From positions 1 to 64,000 of the forward strand of contig NZ_QAYG01000005.1 in assembly GCF_003053845.1 (NCBI RefSeq): a stretch of 64,000 bases of DNA, given 5' to 3'. The notes below the pieces were generated by a model, which was given only the letters and a program-made list of their open reading frames with translations, was not told the origin of the DNA and ran no database searches. Shown here one piece after another: positions 28,702 to 38,497 of this stretch; within the stretch, counting starts at the first letter, position 1; each line of letters begins with the position of its first letter. Source of the stretch: Breoghania corrubedonensis. Its GTDB lineage: Bacteria > Pseudomonadota > Alphaproteobacteria > Rhizobiales > Stappiaceae. The translations under genes and the position numbers were made by a program.

Positions 28702-29771
28702 ACTGAAAGCGTGCCGTCGAAAACGACGTAGTCTGCCAGCCGGTGCTCGATGAAACCGAGCCGTGCGACAGTCTCCCCCTGGCGGGTGAGGACCTCAGTG
28801 ACGCTGTCGGCATCCTCCGGGGAGACCACGACAACCATGCCGATCCCGCAGTTGAAGGTCCGCAGCATTTCCGCCTGCTCGACGCCGCCGGTCGTGGCGA
28901 GCCAGTCGAAGACGGGCAGGGCGGGCACGGCGGACAAATCGATATGCGCCGCACAGGTGTCCGGCAGCACACGCGGCAGGTTTTCCGGCAGTCCACCGCC
29001 GGTGATGTGCGCGAGCGCCTTTATGCCCGTCGTTTCCTTCAGGGCGGCAAGCAGCGGCTTCACGTAGATCCGCGTTGGCGCCAGCAGCGCACGGCCGAGC
29101 GTGAGGTTCGTGCCGAACGGGGCTGGTGCATCCCAGGCGAGGCCGGAACGCTCCACGATACGGCGCACAAGCGAGAAGCCGTTGGAATGGACGCCGGCGG
29201 AGGCGAGCCCCAGCACCACGTCGCCCGGCTGCACGTCGGGTCGCGGCAGGATCGCATCGCGTTCGGCAGCGCCCACGGCAAAGCCCGCGAGATCGTAGTC
29301 GCCCTTGGCGTACATGCCCGGCATTTCCGCCGTCTCGCCGCCGATCAGCGCGGCCCCGGCGATGCGGCAGCCTTCCGCTATGCCGCCGATAACGGTTGCC
29401 GCCGCTTCCACGTCGAGCGCGCCGGTCGCGAAATAGTCGAGGAAGAACAGCGGCTCTGCGCCCTGAACGACCAGGTCGTTGACGCACATGGCGACGAGAT
29501 CGATGCCGACGGTGTCGTGGATGCCGGTGTCGATGGCGATCTTCAGCTTGGTGCCGACGCCGTCATTGGCGGCGACCAGCACCGGGTCGGTGAACCCGGC
29601 CGCCTTCAGGTCGAACAGGCCACCGAAACCGCCGATATCGCTGTCGGCGCCCGAGCGCGCCGTCGCCTTGACCATCGGCTTGATGCGTTTCACCAGCGCG
29701 TTGCCTGCGTCGATATCGACGCCCGCGCCGGCATAGGTCAGCCCGCCGCCGGCGGACGATGTGTCGCTCAT
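28698..29771 (-). CDS. purM: Phosphoribosylformylglycinamidine cyclo-ligase (PurM)
   Basis: A 357-aa AIR synthetase. Motifs: [17 protein letters not shown] at the N-terminus, [36 protein letters not shown] and [11 protein letters not shown]. First gene of the purM-purN unit, and divergent from the CDP-alcohol phosphatidyltransferase. No PurR-type operator was recognised in the 220-base gap. Confidence 0.97.
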   Translation of the reverse strand: MSDTSSAGGGLTYAGAGVDIDAGNALVKRIKPMVKATARSGADSDIGGFGGLFDLKAAGFTDPVLVAANDGVGTKLKIAIDTGIHDTVGIDLVAMCVNDLVVQGAEPLFFLDYFATGALDVEAAATVIGGIAEGCRIAGAALIGGETAEMPGMYAKGDYDLAGFAVGAAERDAILPRPDVQPGDVVLGLASAGVHSNGFSLVRRIVERSGLAWDAPAPFGTNLTLGRALLAPTRIYVKPLLAALKETTGIKALAHITGGGLPENLPRVLPDTCAAHIDLSAVPALPVFDWLATTGGVEQAEMLRTFNCGIGMVVVVSPEDADSVTEVLTRQGETVARLGFIEHRLADYVVFDGTLSV

Positions 29772-29991
29772 GGATACCGCTTCCGGATTTGGAACTTTCG
29801 ACGGTCTTCAAACCAGTTGGCAGCGGCGAAGTCAAACGCGAAGAGCGGCATGGGGCCCCGGTTTGCGTGGGAAAGGTGGAAAGTTTGCCGTTCGTCGCTC
29901 CGCTTTCACGCCGCGAATACGCGAAAATGCTTGCCAGTGCCGTGTGGTGATCCTAACTGCGAGGTCCACGTGCCGTTTGGAGCAAGACGAC

Positions 29992-30567
29992 ATGACCCTG
30001 CCGAACCTGATCTCGGTCCTGCGCCTGCTGCTGGTGCCGGCCATCGTCACGCTGATCATTTCCGGCGACGATCTGGCCGCCTTCTGGGTGTTCGTTCTGG
30101 CCGGCCTGAGTGACGCGGCCGACGGCATCATCGCGCGGCGGTTCGGGCTCTTTTCCGAACTCGGCGCCTACCTCGATCCGCTTGCCGACAAGGCGCTGCT
30201 GGTTTCCATCTACCTGAGCCTGGGGCTCATCGCGGCACTGCCCGCGTGGCTGGTCATATTGGTGATCAGTCGTGATATTCTCATCGTCGGCGCAGTCATC
30301 CTGTCCTGGGTGATGGGCCGACCGGTGGAGATGAAGCCGCTGATGGTTTCCAAGGTCAACACCACGGCCCAGATCACGCTGGCCGCCATTGTGCTCGCCG
30401 AAGCCGGATTGGAACTGTCCACGGGGGGCTTGCGTCTTCTCCTGGTATACGCAGTCGCTGCGCTCACGACGATCTCCACCGCCGCTTATCTGGTCGAGTG
30501 GCTGAGGTTCATGGCGGGCAATGAGAGCGGGGCCGGAAAAAAGATGCCAAAAGGAACCGACGAATGA
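29992..30567 (+). CDS. CDP-alcohol phosphatidyltransferase (PgsA/cardiolipin synthase type)
   Basis: A 191-aa inner-membrane enzyme with four to five hydrophobic segments. It carries the complete CDP-alcohol transferase signature D-G-x2-A-R-x8-G-x3-D-x3-D in DGIIARRFGLFSELGAYLDPLAD (about 42-64). It makes phosphatidylglycerol phosphate, cardiolipin or a related anionic lipid; sequence alone does not decide which. The start ATG 29992 follows GGAG; a longer frame from 29761 overlaps purM. Its stop overlaps the next start by four bases. Confidence 0.88.
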   Translation: MTLPNLISVLRLLLVPAIVTLIISGDDLAAFWVFVLAGLSDAADGIIARRFGLFSELGAYLDPLADKALLVSIYLSLGLIAALPAWLVILVISRDILIVGAVILSWVMGRPVEMKPLMVSKVNTTAQITLAAIVLAEAGLELSTGGLRLLLVYAVAALTTISTAAYLVEWLRFMAGNESGAGKKMPKGTDE

Positions 30568-31661
30568 CGCTGCAGCGACGGATCACCTTCTGGATGATCG
30601 CCCTTGCCGGAACGATCCTGTTCCTGTGGGTCTTTTCGCCGATCCTGTTGCCGTTTGTCGCGGGCATGGCGCTCGCCTATCTGCTCGATCCCGTCGCCGA
30701 CCGGCTTGAATCCATCGGCATGAACCGGCTGTGGGCGACGATCACCATCCTGATCCTTTTCCTGCTCATATTCGTACTCGTGCTTGTCCTGTTGCTGCCG
30801 GTTCTCGGCAACCAGCTTGCGAGCCTGATCGCGGCACTCCCCGACTACGTGTCGCAGCTCCAGACGCTGATCGTGGACAATTTCGGCGACAAGCTGCGCC
30901 GGATCTCCGGCTTCGGTTCCAGCGACGTGAAGAGCTCGCTCGGTAACCTGATGACCCAGGGCGCGGGGTGGCTGGCCAATCTGCTGAAGTCGATCTGGAG
31001 CGGCGGGCAGGCGCTGATGTCGATCGTCGCGCTGTTCGTGGTCACGCCCGTCGTTGCCTTCTATCTGCTGCTTGATTGGGACCGAATGACCGCGAAGGTC
31101 GACAGCTGGCTGCCGCGCGAACACCGCGATCTCGTCCACAAGCTCGTCCACGAGATCGATGTCGCCGTGGCAGGGTTCGTGCGCGGTCAGGTGAGCGTTT
31201 GCCTGATACTGGGCACCTTCTATGCGGTGGGGCTCGCGGTTCTCGGCCTCAAGTTCGGTCTGCTCATAGGCATCGGCGCGGGGCTCATCAGCTTCATCCC
31301 CTATATCGGCGCCACCACCGGCTTCATCCTGTCGCTGGGCGTTGCTCTTGTGCAGTTCTGGCCCGAGTGGCACATGATCGTCGCCGTGCTCGCGGTCTTC
31401 GGGACGGGACAGTTCCTTGAAGGCAATATCCTTCAGCCGAAGCTCGTTGGCGAACGCGTCGGACTTCATCCGGTATGGTTGATGTTCGCGCTCTTCGCTT
31501 TCGGCTATCTGTTCGGTTTCGTCGGCATGCTGGTGGCCGTGCCGGTCTCGGCGGCAATCGGCGTGCTTGCCCGTTTCGCACTGGCGCAGTATCTCACAAG
31601 CCCGCTCTACTACGGTACCAATGCGCCTCACGCGCCGGCCGAGCGTGAGAGCGATGGCTGA
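30564..31661 (+). CDS. AI-2E family transporter
   Basis: A 365-aa polytopic membrane protein of the AI-2E (PerM/TqsA) family. Hydrophobic pairs lie at the N-terminus (WMIALAGTILFLWVFSPILLPFVAGMALAYLLDP), the middle (a periplasmic loop of about 90 residues follows TM3), and the C-terminal bundle (GAGLISFIPYIGATTGFILSLGVAL, then FGYLFGFVGMLVAVPVSAAIGVL). Members export autoinducer-like or auxin-like small molecules or act as Na+/H+ antiporters. It overlaps the upstream lipid synthase gene at ATGA. Confidence 0.9.
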   Translation: MTLQRRITFWMIALAGTILFLWVFSPILLPFVAGMALAYLLDPVADRLESIGMNRLWATITILILFLLIFVLVLVLLLPVLGNQLASLIAALPDYVSQLQTLIVDNFGDKLRRISGFGSSDVKSSLGNLMTQGAGWLANLLKSIWSGGQALMSIVALFVVTPVVAFYLLLDWDRMTAKVDSWLPREHRDLVHKLVHEIDVAVAGFVRGQVSVCLILGTFYAVGLAVLGLKFGLLIGIGAGLISFIPYIGATTGFILSLGVALVQFWPEWHMIVAVLAVFGTGQFLEGNILQPKLVGERVGLHPVWLMFALFAFGYLFGFVGMLVAVPVSAAIGVLARFALAQYLTSPLYYGTNAPHAPAERESDG

Positions 31662-31720
31662 CGGCGAAGCTCGGGTTCCTGCGCAAGTGCCCGGCGAGAG
31701 AAATATTAGAAGGATGTGCG

Positions 31721-32395
31721 ATGAGCGAGGAGACGCCGCGCCAGTTGCCGCTGGAGCTGCCGCACGAAGCCGCACTCGGTCGTGACGATTATCTGGTTGG
31801 CGACTGCAACCGTGCGGCGTTCGACCTGATCACCGCCTGGCCGGACTGGCCGTCCAATTTCGTGCTGCTGGCAGGGCCTGTGGGTGCGGGCAAGACCCAT
31901 CTCGTCTCGATCTGGCAACAGATTTCGGGGGCCGAGGTGATCCGCGCGGACAATCTCGCCAGTCAGGACGTTCTGGCGCTTGCGCGCAAGGGGCCCGTCG
32001 CGGTGGAAGATGCCCATGGCGGCATCGACGAGGAGGCGTTGTTTCATCTGCTCAACGCTGCCCGCGATGCCAGCCGCCAGGTTCTGATCACCTCGCGCAG
32101 CTGGCCGGCGGCGTGGAACCTGACCTTGCCCGATCTCGCCTCCCGGCTGCGACTTGCGACGCCCGTCGAGGTGGCCGAGCCCGACGACGACCTGCTGCGC
32201 CGGGTGCTGGTGAAGCTCTTCGCCGACCGACAGCTTTCCGTCGATCTTCCGGTGATCGAGTATCTTGTCGTGCGCATGGAGCGTTCGCTGGAAGCGGCGA
32301 ACCGCATCGTGGCGACGCTTGACCGCGAGGCACTGGCGGCGCGCCGTCGCATCACCCGCCCGATGGCCGCCGCCGTGCTGGAACACGACGGGTAG
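31721..32395 (+). CDS. hdaA: HdaA, DnaA-related regulator of replication initiation
   Basis: A 224-aa protein homologous to the DnaA AAA+ domain but lacking the DNA-binding domain. A beta-clamp-binding peptide QLPLEL is at residues 8-13, followed by Walker A GPVGAGKTH (about 51-59) and a Walker B-like AVEDAH. This is the Hda/HdaA layout, in which the protein binds the replication clamp and stimulates DnaA-ATP hydrolysis. Its position after the lipid synthase and AI-2E permease genes is conserved in the order. Confidence 0.9.
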   Translation: MSEETPRQLPLELPHEAALGRDDYLVGDCNRAAFDLITAWPDWPSNFVLLAGPVGAGKTHLVSIWQQISGAEVIRADNLASQDVLALARKGPVAVEDAHGGIDEEALFHLLNAARDASRQVLITSRSWPAAWNLTLPDLASRLRLATPVEVAEPDDDLLRRVLVKLFADRQLSVDLPVIEYLVVRMERSLEAANRIVATLDREALAARRRITRPMAAAVLEHDG

Positions 32396-32422
32396 GCCAA
32401 GGGCGATGACTGCCACACCCTC

Positions 32423-33232
32423 CTAGGTGGTCTCGAACGTGCCGCTGCGCCCGGCGCCTTCAGCGAACTGCGTCGCGCCGGTGATCCCTTCGCGCTCCAG
32501 TACCTGCCGGCTTTTCCATTCGTATTGCAAGGCGGTGTGGACCGGCTGGCCCCAGCCGAGATAGGCGGCGCGGCGGTCGGCGCGCACGCATTCGGGCGGA
32601 AAGCGGGCTATATCGGCGGCCAGCGCCTGCGCCGTCTCCAGCGCGCTGCCCTCGGCCACCACACGTTCGGCAAGGCCGATGGCCGCACATTCCGCCGCCT
32701 CCACCTTGCGCCCGGTCAGGATCAGATCCATCGCCCGGCCCATGCCGACGAGACGGGGCAGGCGGACGGTGCCGCCGTCGATCAGCGGGACACCCCAGCG
32801 CCGGCAATAGACCCCCATATAGGCGGTTTCTTCCATTACCCGCATGTCGGCCAGAAGCGCCAGTTCCATGCCGCCGGCGACGGCGGGGCCGGCAATCGCG
32901 GCGATCAGCGGTTTTTCGAGGAAAAGCCGGCTCGGTCCCATCGGCCCGCGCGGTGTCGTCTCGCTCTTGCCGTTCCAGCCTGGCGGAATGTCGAATTCGC
33001 CGAGAGGCCGGCGCTCGTTCGCAAAGCCGCTTGCCGCCTTGAGATCAAAGCCGGAACAGAATGTGCCGTCCGTGCCGGTCAATACGGCGACGCGGGCCTC
33101 GGCGTCGTTCTCGAATGCCACAAACGCGTCGTAAAGCGCGTCGGCGGTCGCGGGATCGACCGCGTTGCGCGCCTGCGGCCTGTCAATGGTGATGGTGGTA
33201 ACCACGTCGCTCTTTTCGATACGAACCGTCAT
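32423..33232 (-). CDS. Enoyl-CoA hydratase/isomerase (crotonase) family protein
   Basis: A 269-aa crotonase-fold enzyme. Oxyanion-hole regions are GTFCSGFDLKA (about 63-73) and GPAVAGGMELALLADMRV (about 109-126), then RRWGVPLIDGGTVRLPRLVG. In hydratases two Glu residues act near positions 115 and 135; here Glu in GMELALL is kept, while the second position reads PLIDGG, so the exact reaction is uncertain. The start at 33232 follows GGGGGAA; the longer frame to 33565 is not supported. Convergent with hdaA. Confidence 0.86.
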   Translation of the reverse strand: MTVRIEKSDVVTTITIDRPQARNAVDPATADALYDAFVAFENDAEARVAVLTGTDGTFCSGFDLKAASGFANERRPLGEFDIPPGWNGKSETTPRGPMGPSRLFLEKPLIAAIAGPAVAGGMELALLADMRVMEETAYMGVYCRRWGVPLIDGGTVRLPRLVGMGRAMDLILTGRKVEAAECAAIGLAERVVAEGSALETAQALAADIARFPPECVRADRRAAYLGWGQPVHTALQYEWKSRQVLEREGITGATQFAEGAGRSGTFETT

Positions 33233-33345
33233 GAATTCCCCCCTCGGAATAATTGGGTCGGTACGAAAGCTTAGCGCGAGGCGATGCGATTGGAACAGGG
33301 ACCATTGGGCGGGGCGAATGGTCGCTCCTCGCAGATCCCGGCGTT

Positions 33346-33645
33346 TCAGCGCGCGCTGTCGGGCGCGGACGCCGAAGAGGCCGGGGCATGGGGAGGCGGA
33401 GAGTGCGGTACGACAAGCATCGCGGTCGGGCAGCCGTTTGAGAGAACCTTCCAACTCGTGTTGTTGAGGTTCATCTGGCATTGCGCCAGACGGTTGCCGC
33501 GCGGCCCGTGGATGCAGGTGATCGCACCGAGTTCGAAGCGCGTTCCGTTCACGCGGCAGGTGCAATCGGTTGCGGCGCTTGCCGGGACGAGGAAAGCCGC
33601 AAGGGCGGCAAGCGCGAGGCCGCTGGAAGGAAGGAGCCTGATCAT
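33346..33645 (-). CDS. Small secreted cysteine-rich protein, hypothetical
   Basis: 99 aa with a Sec signal peptide (hydrophobic 9-21, likely cleavage after ASA at about 24) and a mature part of about 75 residues. Five cysteines lie at about 28, 30, 44, 56 and 72 (CTC, ITCIHG, AQCQMN, NGCP), and the C-terminus is Pro/Ser/Ala-rich. Odd cysteine number means one free thiol or an intermolecular bond. I do not recognise the family. The start at 33645 is preceded by GACGAG; the ORF continues upstream but without a signal peptide at the end. Confidence 0.7.
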   Translation of the reverse strand: MIRLLPSSGLALAALAAFLVPASAATDCTCRVNGTRFELGAITCIHGPRGNRLAQCQMNLNNTSWKVLSNGCPTAMLVVPHSPPPHAPASSASAPDSAR

Positions 33646-33750
33646 CTCGTCATCACCGGTTATCCCTTGGTCACTCAGGATAGCACGGAATGAGGTATTT
33701 GCGAAAACACACAACTGCGGGCGAGGGCAGGAACCTTGCGTGTCGCCGTC

Positions 33751-34539
33751 TTACGCCTCGACGTCGAGATCGATCCAGATGGGCACGTGGTCGGACGGTT
33801 TCTCCCAGCCGCGGACATGGGAGTCGATCTCGCAGGCTCTGAGCCGGTCGGCCGCCTGCGGCGAAAGCAGCAGGTGGTCGATACGGATACCGTTGTTCTT
33901 CTGCCAGGCGCCGGCCTGATAGTCCCAGAAGGTATAGCGGTCGGACTCTCCATGGCAGGCGCGCAGGGCGTCCGTCAGGCCGAGGTTCTTGAGCGCGCGA
34001 AAGGCACTGCGGCTTTCGGGGCGAAACAGCGCGTCGCCCGCCCAGGCATCGGGATGACGCGCGTCCTCGGGCTCGGGGATGACATTGTAGTCGCCGGCAA
34101 GCACGAAGGGCTCTTCCTCCTCCAAAAGCTTGCGGGCGTGTTTTTCCAGCCGCTCCATCCAGGCGAGCTTGTAGCCGAATTTCGGGCTGTCGACGGGATT
34201 GCCGTTCGGCAGGTAGAGCGTTGCGATCCGGATCGTGCCGCACGGCGCGCAGATGACGCCTTCCAGATAGCGGGCCTGCTCGTCCTCCGCGTCGCCGGGA
34301 AGGCGGGCCGTAACCTCATCGAAGGGATGTTTGGACAAAAGCGCCACTCCGTTGAAGCCCTTCTGGCCGTGGGTTTCGACGTTGTAGCCGAGTTCCCGAA
34401 AGGGTTCGGCGGGGAAATTTTCGTCGATCGACTTGATTTCCTGAAAGCAGGCGACATCGGGCTCTGCTTCCTTGAGCCAGGCCAGAGCCGTGTCGATGCG
34501 CGCCTTGACGCCGTTGATGTTCCAGGTGGCAATCTTCAT
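33751..34539 (-). CDS. xthA: Exodeoxyribonuclease III
   Basis: A 262-aa AP endonuclease / 3'-5' exonuclease of base excision repair. Catalytic motifs of the EEP fold are present: ATWNINGVKAR, CFQEIKS (Glu metal ligand), YLPNGNPVDSPKF, GDYNVIPEPEDARHPD, RIDHLLLS and the terminal KPSDHVPIW. Full length. Confidence 0.97.
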   Translation of the reverse strand: MKIATWNINGVKARIDTALAWLKEAEPDVACFQEIKSIDENFPAEPFRELGYNVETHGQKGFNGVALLSKHPFDEVTARLPGDAEDEQARYLEGVICAPCGTIRIATLYLPNGNPVDSPKFGYKLAWMERLEKHARKLLEEEEPFVLAGDYNVIPEPEDARHPDAWAGDALFRPESRSAFRALKNLGLTDALRACHGESDRYTFWDYQAGAWQKNNGIRIDHLLLSPQAADRLRACEIDSHVRGWEKPSDHVPIWIDLDVEA

Positions 34540-34665
34540 GGGTATCCATCCGCTGTTGCTGATGGACTTAGCACGCGCGGACGGATTCGGGGAGAGCGGC
34601 GGCCGCCATCTGACGGCTGCCGTGCGCTGGGACGGGCCGTGGAAGCGTGCTCTTCCGCGCTCTGC

Positions 34666-35025
34666 TTACATCGAGAAGCTGGTTCCGCAGCCGCACGACG
34701 CGGTGGCGTTCGGGTTCTCGATCTTGAACGCCTGTCCCATGAGGTCGTCGACGAAATCGATGACCGAGCCTTCCATGTAGGGAAGCGATACCGAATCGAT
34801 CAGCACCGTGGCGCCATCCTTTTCGAGCACCAGGTCGTCGTCGGCACGGGTGGTCACCAGTTCGTAGGTATACTGGAAGCCGGAGCACCCGCCGCCTTCG
34901 ACGGATATGCGCAGCATGGCGCCTTCCGTTTCCTTGGACAGGATTTTCGAGATACGCCGGGCGGCGCTGTCGCTCAGGCTTACGGGCGTGGTTTCGGGAC
35001 GTTCGATATCGGCGGCAACAGTCAT
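34666..35025 (-). CDS. erpA: Iron-sulfur cluster insertion protein ErpA
   Basis: A 119-aa A-type carrier. The three cluster cysteines are in GGGCSGFQY (about residue 48) and the C-terminal CGCGTSFSM (C-x-C). It transfers Fe-S clusters to target proteins. It has the usual variable N-terminal extension. Transcribed toward xthA, and divergent from the dGTPase gene. Confidence 0.94.
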   Translation of the reverse strand: MTVAADIERPETTPVSLSDSAARRISKILSKETEGAMLRISVEGGGCSGFQYTYELVTTRADDDLVLEKDGATVLIDSVSLPYMEGSVIDFVDDLMGQAFKIENPNATASCGCGTSFSM

Positions 35026-35310
35026 GTCATCAATCCGTGCGAGTGTCTTTGCGCCAGGGGCCCTGTGTCTGTCGCCGGGCTTGTCGGGAAGGGATCCTTC
35101 CGCGGAAGAAACCCGGCATGCTAGGAAACGTGCTAGGAAACCTGCCGGGTCGCAGACTCGCTGTTCTGCCTCCCGCGCTCCGGCCTCCCTGCACCGATCC
35201 GACGGGCGGACAGGGTCCAGTTAGCCGATAATATAGGGCAGGCGCCGCCTTTCACAAAGGCCGGCCTCATGGTGGCGTCAAGCTGCCGCCCTCAATGATG
35301 GAGAATTGCG

Positions 35311-36543
35311 ATGACGGCGCGTCTGGCGCATGCGGAACTTGGGTTCGGTTCGCAGGAGCGCGCACCCTATGCCGTCGATCCGACCCACACGCGCGGCAGG
35401 CTGAAGCCCGAGCCTGACAGCCCGACACGCACGCCCTATCAGCGCGATCGCGACCGGATCATTCACTCCACCGCCTTCCGCCGCCTCAAGCACAAGACAC
35501 AGGTCTTCGTCTATCACGAGGGCGACCACTACCGGACCCGGCTTACCCACTCCATCGAGGTTTCGCAGATCGCGCGCTCGATTTCGCGCGCCTTGCGGCT
35601 CGACGAGGATCTGGCCGAGGCTCTGGCACTGGCCCACGATCTCGGTCACACGCCGTTCGGCCATGAGGGCGAGGACGTGCTTGATGTCTGCATGGCGGAC
35701 TATGGCGGTTTCGACCACAATGCCCAAAGCCTCAGGATCGTCACCTCGCTTGAACGCCGCTACGCCGAATTCGACGGCCTCAACCTCGCCTGGGAAACCC
35801 TCGAAGGTCTCGTCAAGCACAACGGGCCGCTTACCGATCGCGCCGGCGCCTGCATCGGCAAGCTCGCCGGCCACGCCCTGCCGCAGGCCATTCTCGACTA
35901 TCCCGCCCATGACGGGCTGATGCTTTGGTCCTGGCCATCGGCCGAGGCGCAGGCCGCCGCGATTGCCGACGACATCGCCTATGACGCGCACGATCTCGAT
36001 GACGGCCTTCGCGCGGGGCTCTTCCGTCTGGAGCACCTGAAGGATGTGCCGCTGCTGGGCGATTTGCTTGCGGAGGTCGACAGCCGGTATCCGGGACTGG
36101 AGACGCCGCGCCGCATTCACGAACTGGTGCGACGCGCGATCACCCGCATGGTGGAGGATGTGATCGGCGAGGCGCAGGGCCGCTTGCAGGCGCTGGGCCC
36201 GCTTTCTGCCGATAATATCCGTATGGCCCAAGGTGCGGTGATCGGCTTTTCGCCAGCGATGGCGGCGGCGGAGGCCGGCATCAAGGCGTTCCTCTTCGAA
36301 CACATGTACCGCCACGAAGATGTTCTTTGCGTGCGCAAGCTGGTGGCCAAGGTCGTGCGCGACCTTTTCGACGGCTTCATCGCCCATCCGCACGAGATGC
36401 CGGAAGAGTGGGCCTGCGATCTCGACGATGCTTCGACGACCACGCTCCATCGTCGCGTGTGCGACTACATTGCCGGGATGACGGACCGTTATGCCATAGA
36501 CGAACACCGCCGACTGTTTGACGATACCCCGGAATTGCGATAG
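35311..36543 (+). CDS. Deoxyguanosinetriphosphate triphosphohydrolase-like protein
   Basis: A 410-aa HD-superfamily dNTPase. Metal-binding motifs are [15 protein letters not shown] (His) and [16 protein letters not shown] (His-Asp), with a later [14 protein letters not shown]. The N-terminal [27 protein letters not shown] is the family signature. It cleaves dNTPs to nucleoside plus triphosphate. Followed by argS in the same direction, an arrangement common in alphaproteobacteria. Confidence 0.94.
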   Translation: MTARLAHAELGFGSQERAPYAVDPTHTRGRLKPEPDSPTRTPYQRDRDRIIHSTAFRRLKHKTQVFVYHEGDHYRTRLTHSIEVSQIARSISRALRLDEDLAEALALAHDLGHTPFGHEGEDVLDVCMADYGGFDHNAQSLRIVTSLERRYAEFDGLNLAWETLEGLVKHNGPLTDRAGACIGKLAGHALPQAILDYPAHDGLMLWSWPSAEAQAAAIADDIAYDAHDLDDGLRAGLFRLEHLKDVPLLGDLLAEVDSRYPGLETPRRIHELVRRAITRMVEDVIGEAQGRLQALGPLSADNIRMAQGAVIGFSPAMAAAEAGIKAFLFEHMYRHEDVLCVRKLVAKVVRDLFDGFIAHPHEMPEEWACDLDDASTTTLHRRVCDYIAGMTDRYAIDEHRRLFDDTPELR

Positions 36544-36636
36544 GCGAGCGCGACCGGAACGTTCGGCCCGAATGTCCGAGCCGCGTTCCGCCGCCCACGC
36601 CGGTTTGCGTGTGCTCTCACTAGAACAGTTGGTCCG

Positions 36637-38403
36637 ATGAACGTCTTTGCCGAATTCGCCGAACGCGTGCGCGCCATCGTGCGCGGCCTCGATCTTGCCG
36701 CTGATCTGACGGACGCCGATCTCGCGCGCGTCGTCGTGGAGCCGCCCCGCGATCCCGATCACGGCGACCTCGCGACCAACGCGGCTCTCGTGCTCGCCAA
36801 GCCCGCGCGCATGAAGCCGCGCGATCTGGCCGAGAAGATCGCACAGGGTTTGACCGCCGACGGGGACGTCGAGACGGTCGATGTCGCCGGCCCGGGTTTT
36901 GTGAATGTTCGGCTGAAATCAATCTACTGGACGAAGCTTCTCGCGCAGATTCTTGAAAGCGGCAGGGATTATGGCCGCAGTGCTCGCGGCGCCGGTGTCA
37001 AGGTCAATGTCGAATATGTCTCGGCCAACCCCACCGGGCCGATGCATGTCGGCCATTGCCGCGGCGCGGTGATGGGCGATGCGCTGGCGAGCCTGCTGGC
37101 CTTCGCCGGCTTCGACGTCACCCGCGAATACTACATCAACGACGCCGGGGTTCAGATCGACGTGCTCGCCCGTTCCTCCTTCCTGCGCTACCGCGAGGCG
37201 CTGGGCGAGGAGATCGGCGAGATCCCGTCAGGCCTTTACCCCGGCGACTATCTCATCCCCGTCGGCAAGGCGCTGGCGGATGCGCATGGCGATGCGCTGT
37301 TGAAGATGGACGAGGCGGAGTGGCTGCCGATCGTGCGCGATGCGGCCATCGACGCGATGATGGCGCTGATCCGCGACGATCTCGCAACGCTCAACGTGCG
37401 TCACGATGTCTTCTTCTCCGAGCGCACCCTGCATGCCCGCGAGGGCGGAAAGCCCTCGCAGATCGATGAGATGCTGGAAGAGCTGCGCGGCCGCGATCTC
37501 GTCTACGAAGGCCGGTTGCCGCCGCCCAAGGGGCAGCTTCCCGAGGATTGGGAAGACCGCGAGCAGACGCTGTTTCGCGCTACCGACTACGGTGACGACA
37601 TCGATCGGCCTTTGAAGAAGTCGGACGGCGCCTACACCTACTTTGCGGCGGACGTCGCCTATTTCCGCTCCAAGTACCTGCGCGGCTTCAAGCAGATGAT
37701 TTACGTTCTGGGCGCCGACCACGGCGGCTACGTCAAGCGCCTGGAGGCGGTGGGGCGTGCCATTTCGGGTGGCGATGCGCAGGTCATCGCGCGGCTTTGC
37801 CAGCTTGTGAAGCTCTTTCGCGGCGGCGAACCCGTGCGCATGTCCAAGCGCTCGGGCGATTTCATCACGCTTCGCGATGTCGTGGAGGAGGTCGGCCGCG
37901 ACCCGGTGCGTTTCATGATGCTCTATCGCAAGAACGACGCGCCGCTCGACTTCGATTTCGCGAAGGTGACGGAGCAGTCGAAGGACAACCCGGTCTTCTA
38001 CGTGCAGTACGCCCATGCCCGCTGTGCGTCGGTCTTCCGTCAGGCGGCGGAGGAACTGCCGGGGCTCGACCTCTCGCAGGCCGGTTTGATGAAGGCCGAC
38101 TTCTCGCTGCTCGACGACCGTGGCGAGCTGGATCTCATCGTGAAGATGGCCGAGTGGCCGCGAATCATTGATTCGGCCGCGGAGGCTCACGAACCGCATC
38201 GGCTGGCGTTCTATCTGTATGAATTGGCAAGCGCCTTGCATACTCATTGGAACAAAGGCAAGGATTTGCCTAAATTACGCTTTATTAACGCTGAAGATTC
38301 ACAGTTGTCCCTGTCGCGGTTGGCGCTGGTGCGCTCTATCGCGACGGTATTGGCTTCGGGTCTGTCAGTTCTCGGTGTGGATGCGCCGGAGGAAATGCGC
38401 TGA
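36637..38403 (+). CDS. argS: Arginyl-tRNA synthetase
   Basis: A 588-aa class I synthetase. The HIGH motif is read as HVGH in [16 protein letters not shown] (near residue 131), and the KMSKS-like loop is [10 protein letters not shown]. An N-terminal Add-1 domain and C-terminal anticodon-binding helices are of normal length. First gene of the long co-directional run toward secF. Confidence 0.98.
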   Translation: MNVFAEFAERVRAIVRGLDLAADLTDADLARVVVEPPRDPDHGDLATNAALVLAKPARMKPRDLAEKIAQGLTADGDVETVDVAGPGFVNVRLKSIYWTKLLAQILESGRDYGRSARGAGVKVNVEYVSANPTGPMHVGHCRGAVMGDALASLLAFAGFDVTREYYINDAGVQIDVLARSSFLRYREALGEEIGEIPSGLYPGDYLIPVGKALADAHGDALLKMDEAEWLPIVRDAAIDAMMALIRDDLATLNVRHDVFFSERTLHAREGGKPSQIDEMLEELRGRDLVYEGRLPPPKGQLPEDWEDREQTLFRATDYGDDIDRPLKKSDGAYTYFAADVAYFRSKYLRGFKQMIYVLGADHGGYVKRLEAVGRAISGGDAQVIARLCQLVKLFRGGEPVRMSKRSGDFITLRDVVEEVGRDPVRFMMLYRKNDAPLDFDFAKVTEQSKDNPVFYVQYAHARCASVFRQAAEELPGLDLSQAGLMKADFSLLDDRGELDLIVKMAEWPRIIDSAAEAHEPHRLAFYLYELASALHTHWNKGKDLPKLRFINAEDSQLSLSRLALVRSIATVLASGLSVLGVDAPEEMR

Positions 38404-38497
38404 TGTTCGACATCGGCCGGCGCCGGATCCAGCGATGGTGAGTCTCTCCCGGCAAGTGTAGAGTGCCTTGCGGGTAACGAAAGTCTAGCGCTCGTCC

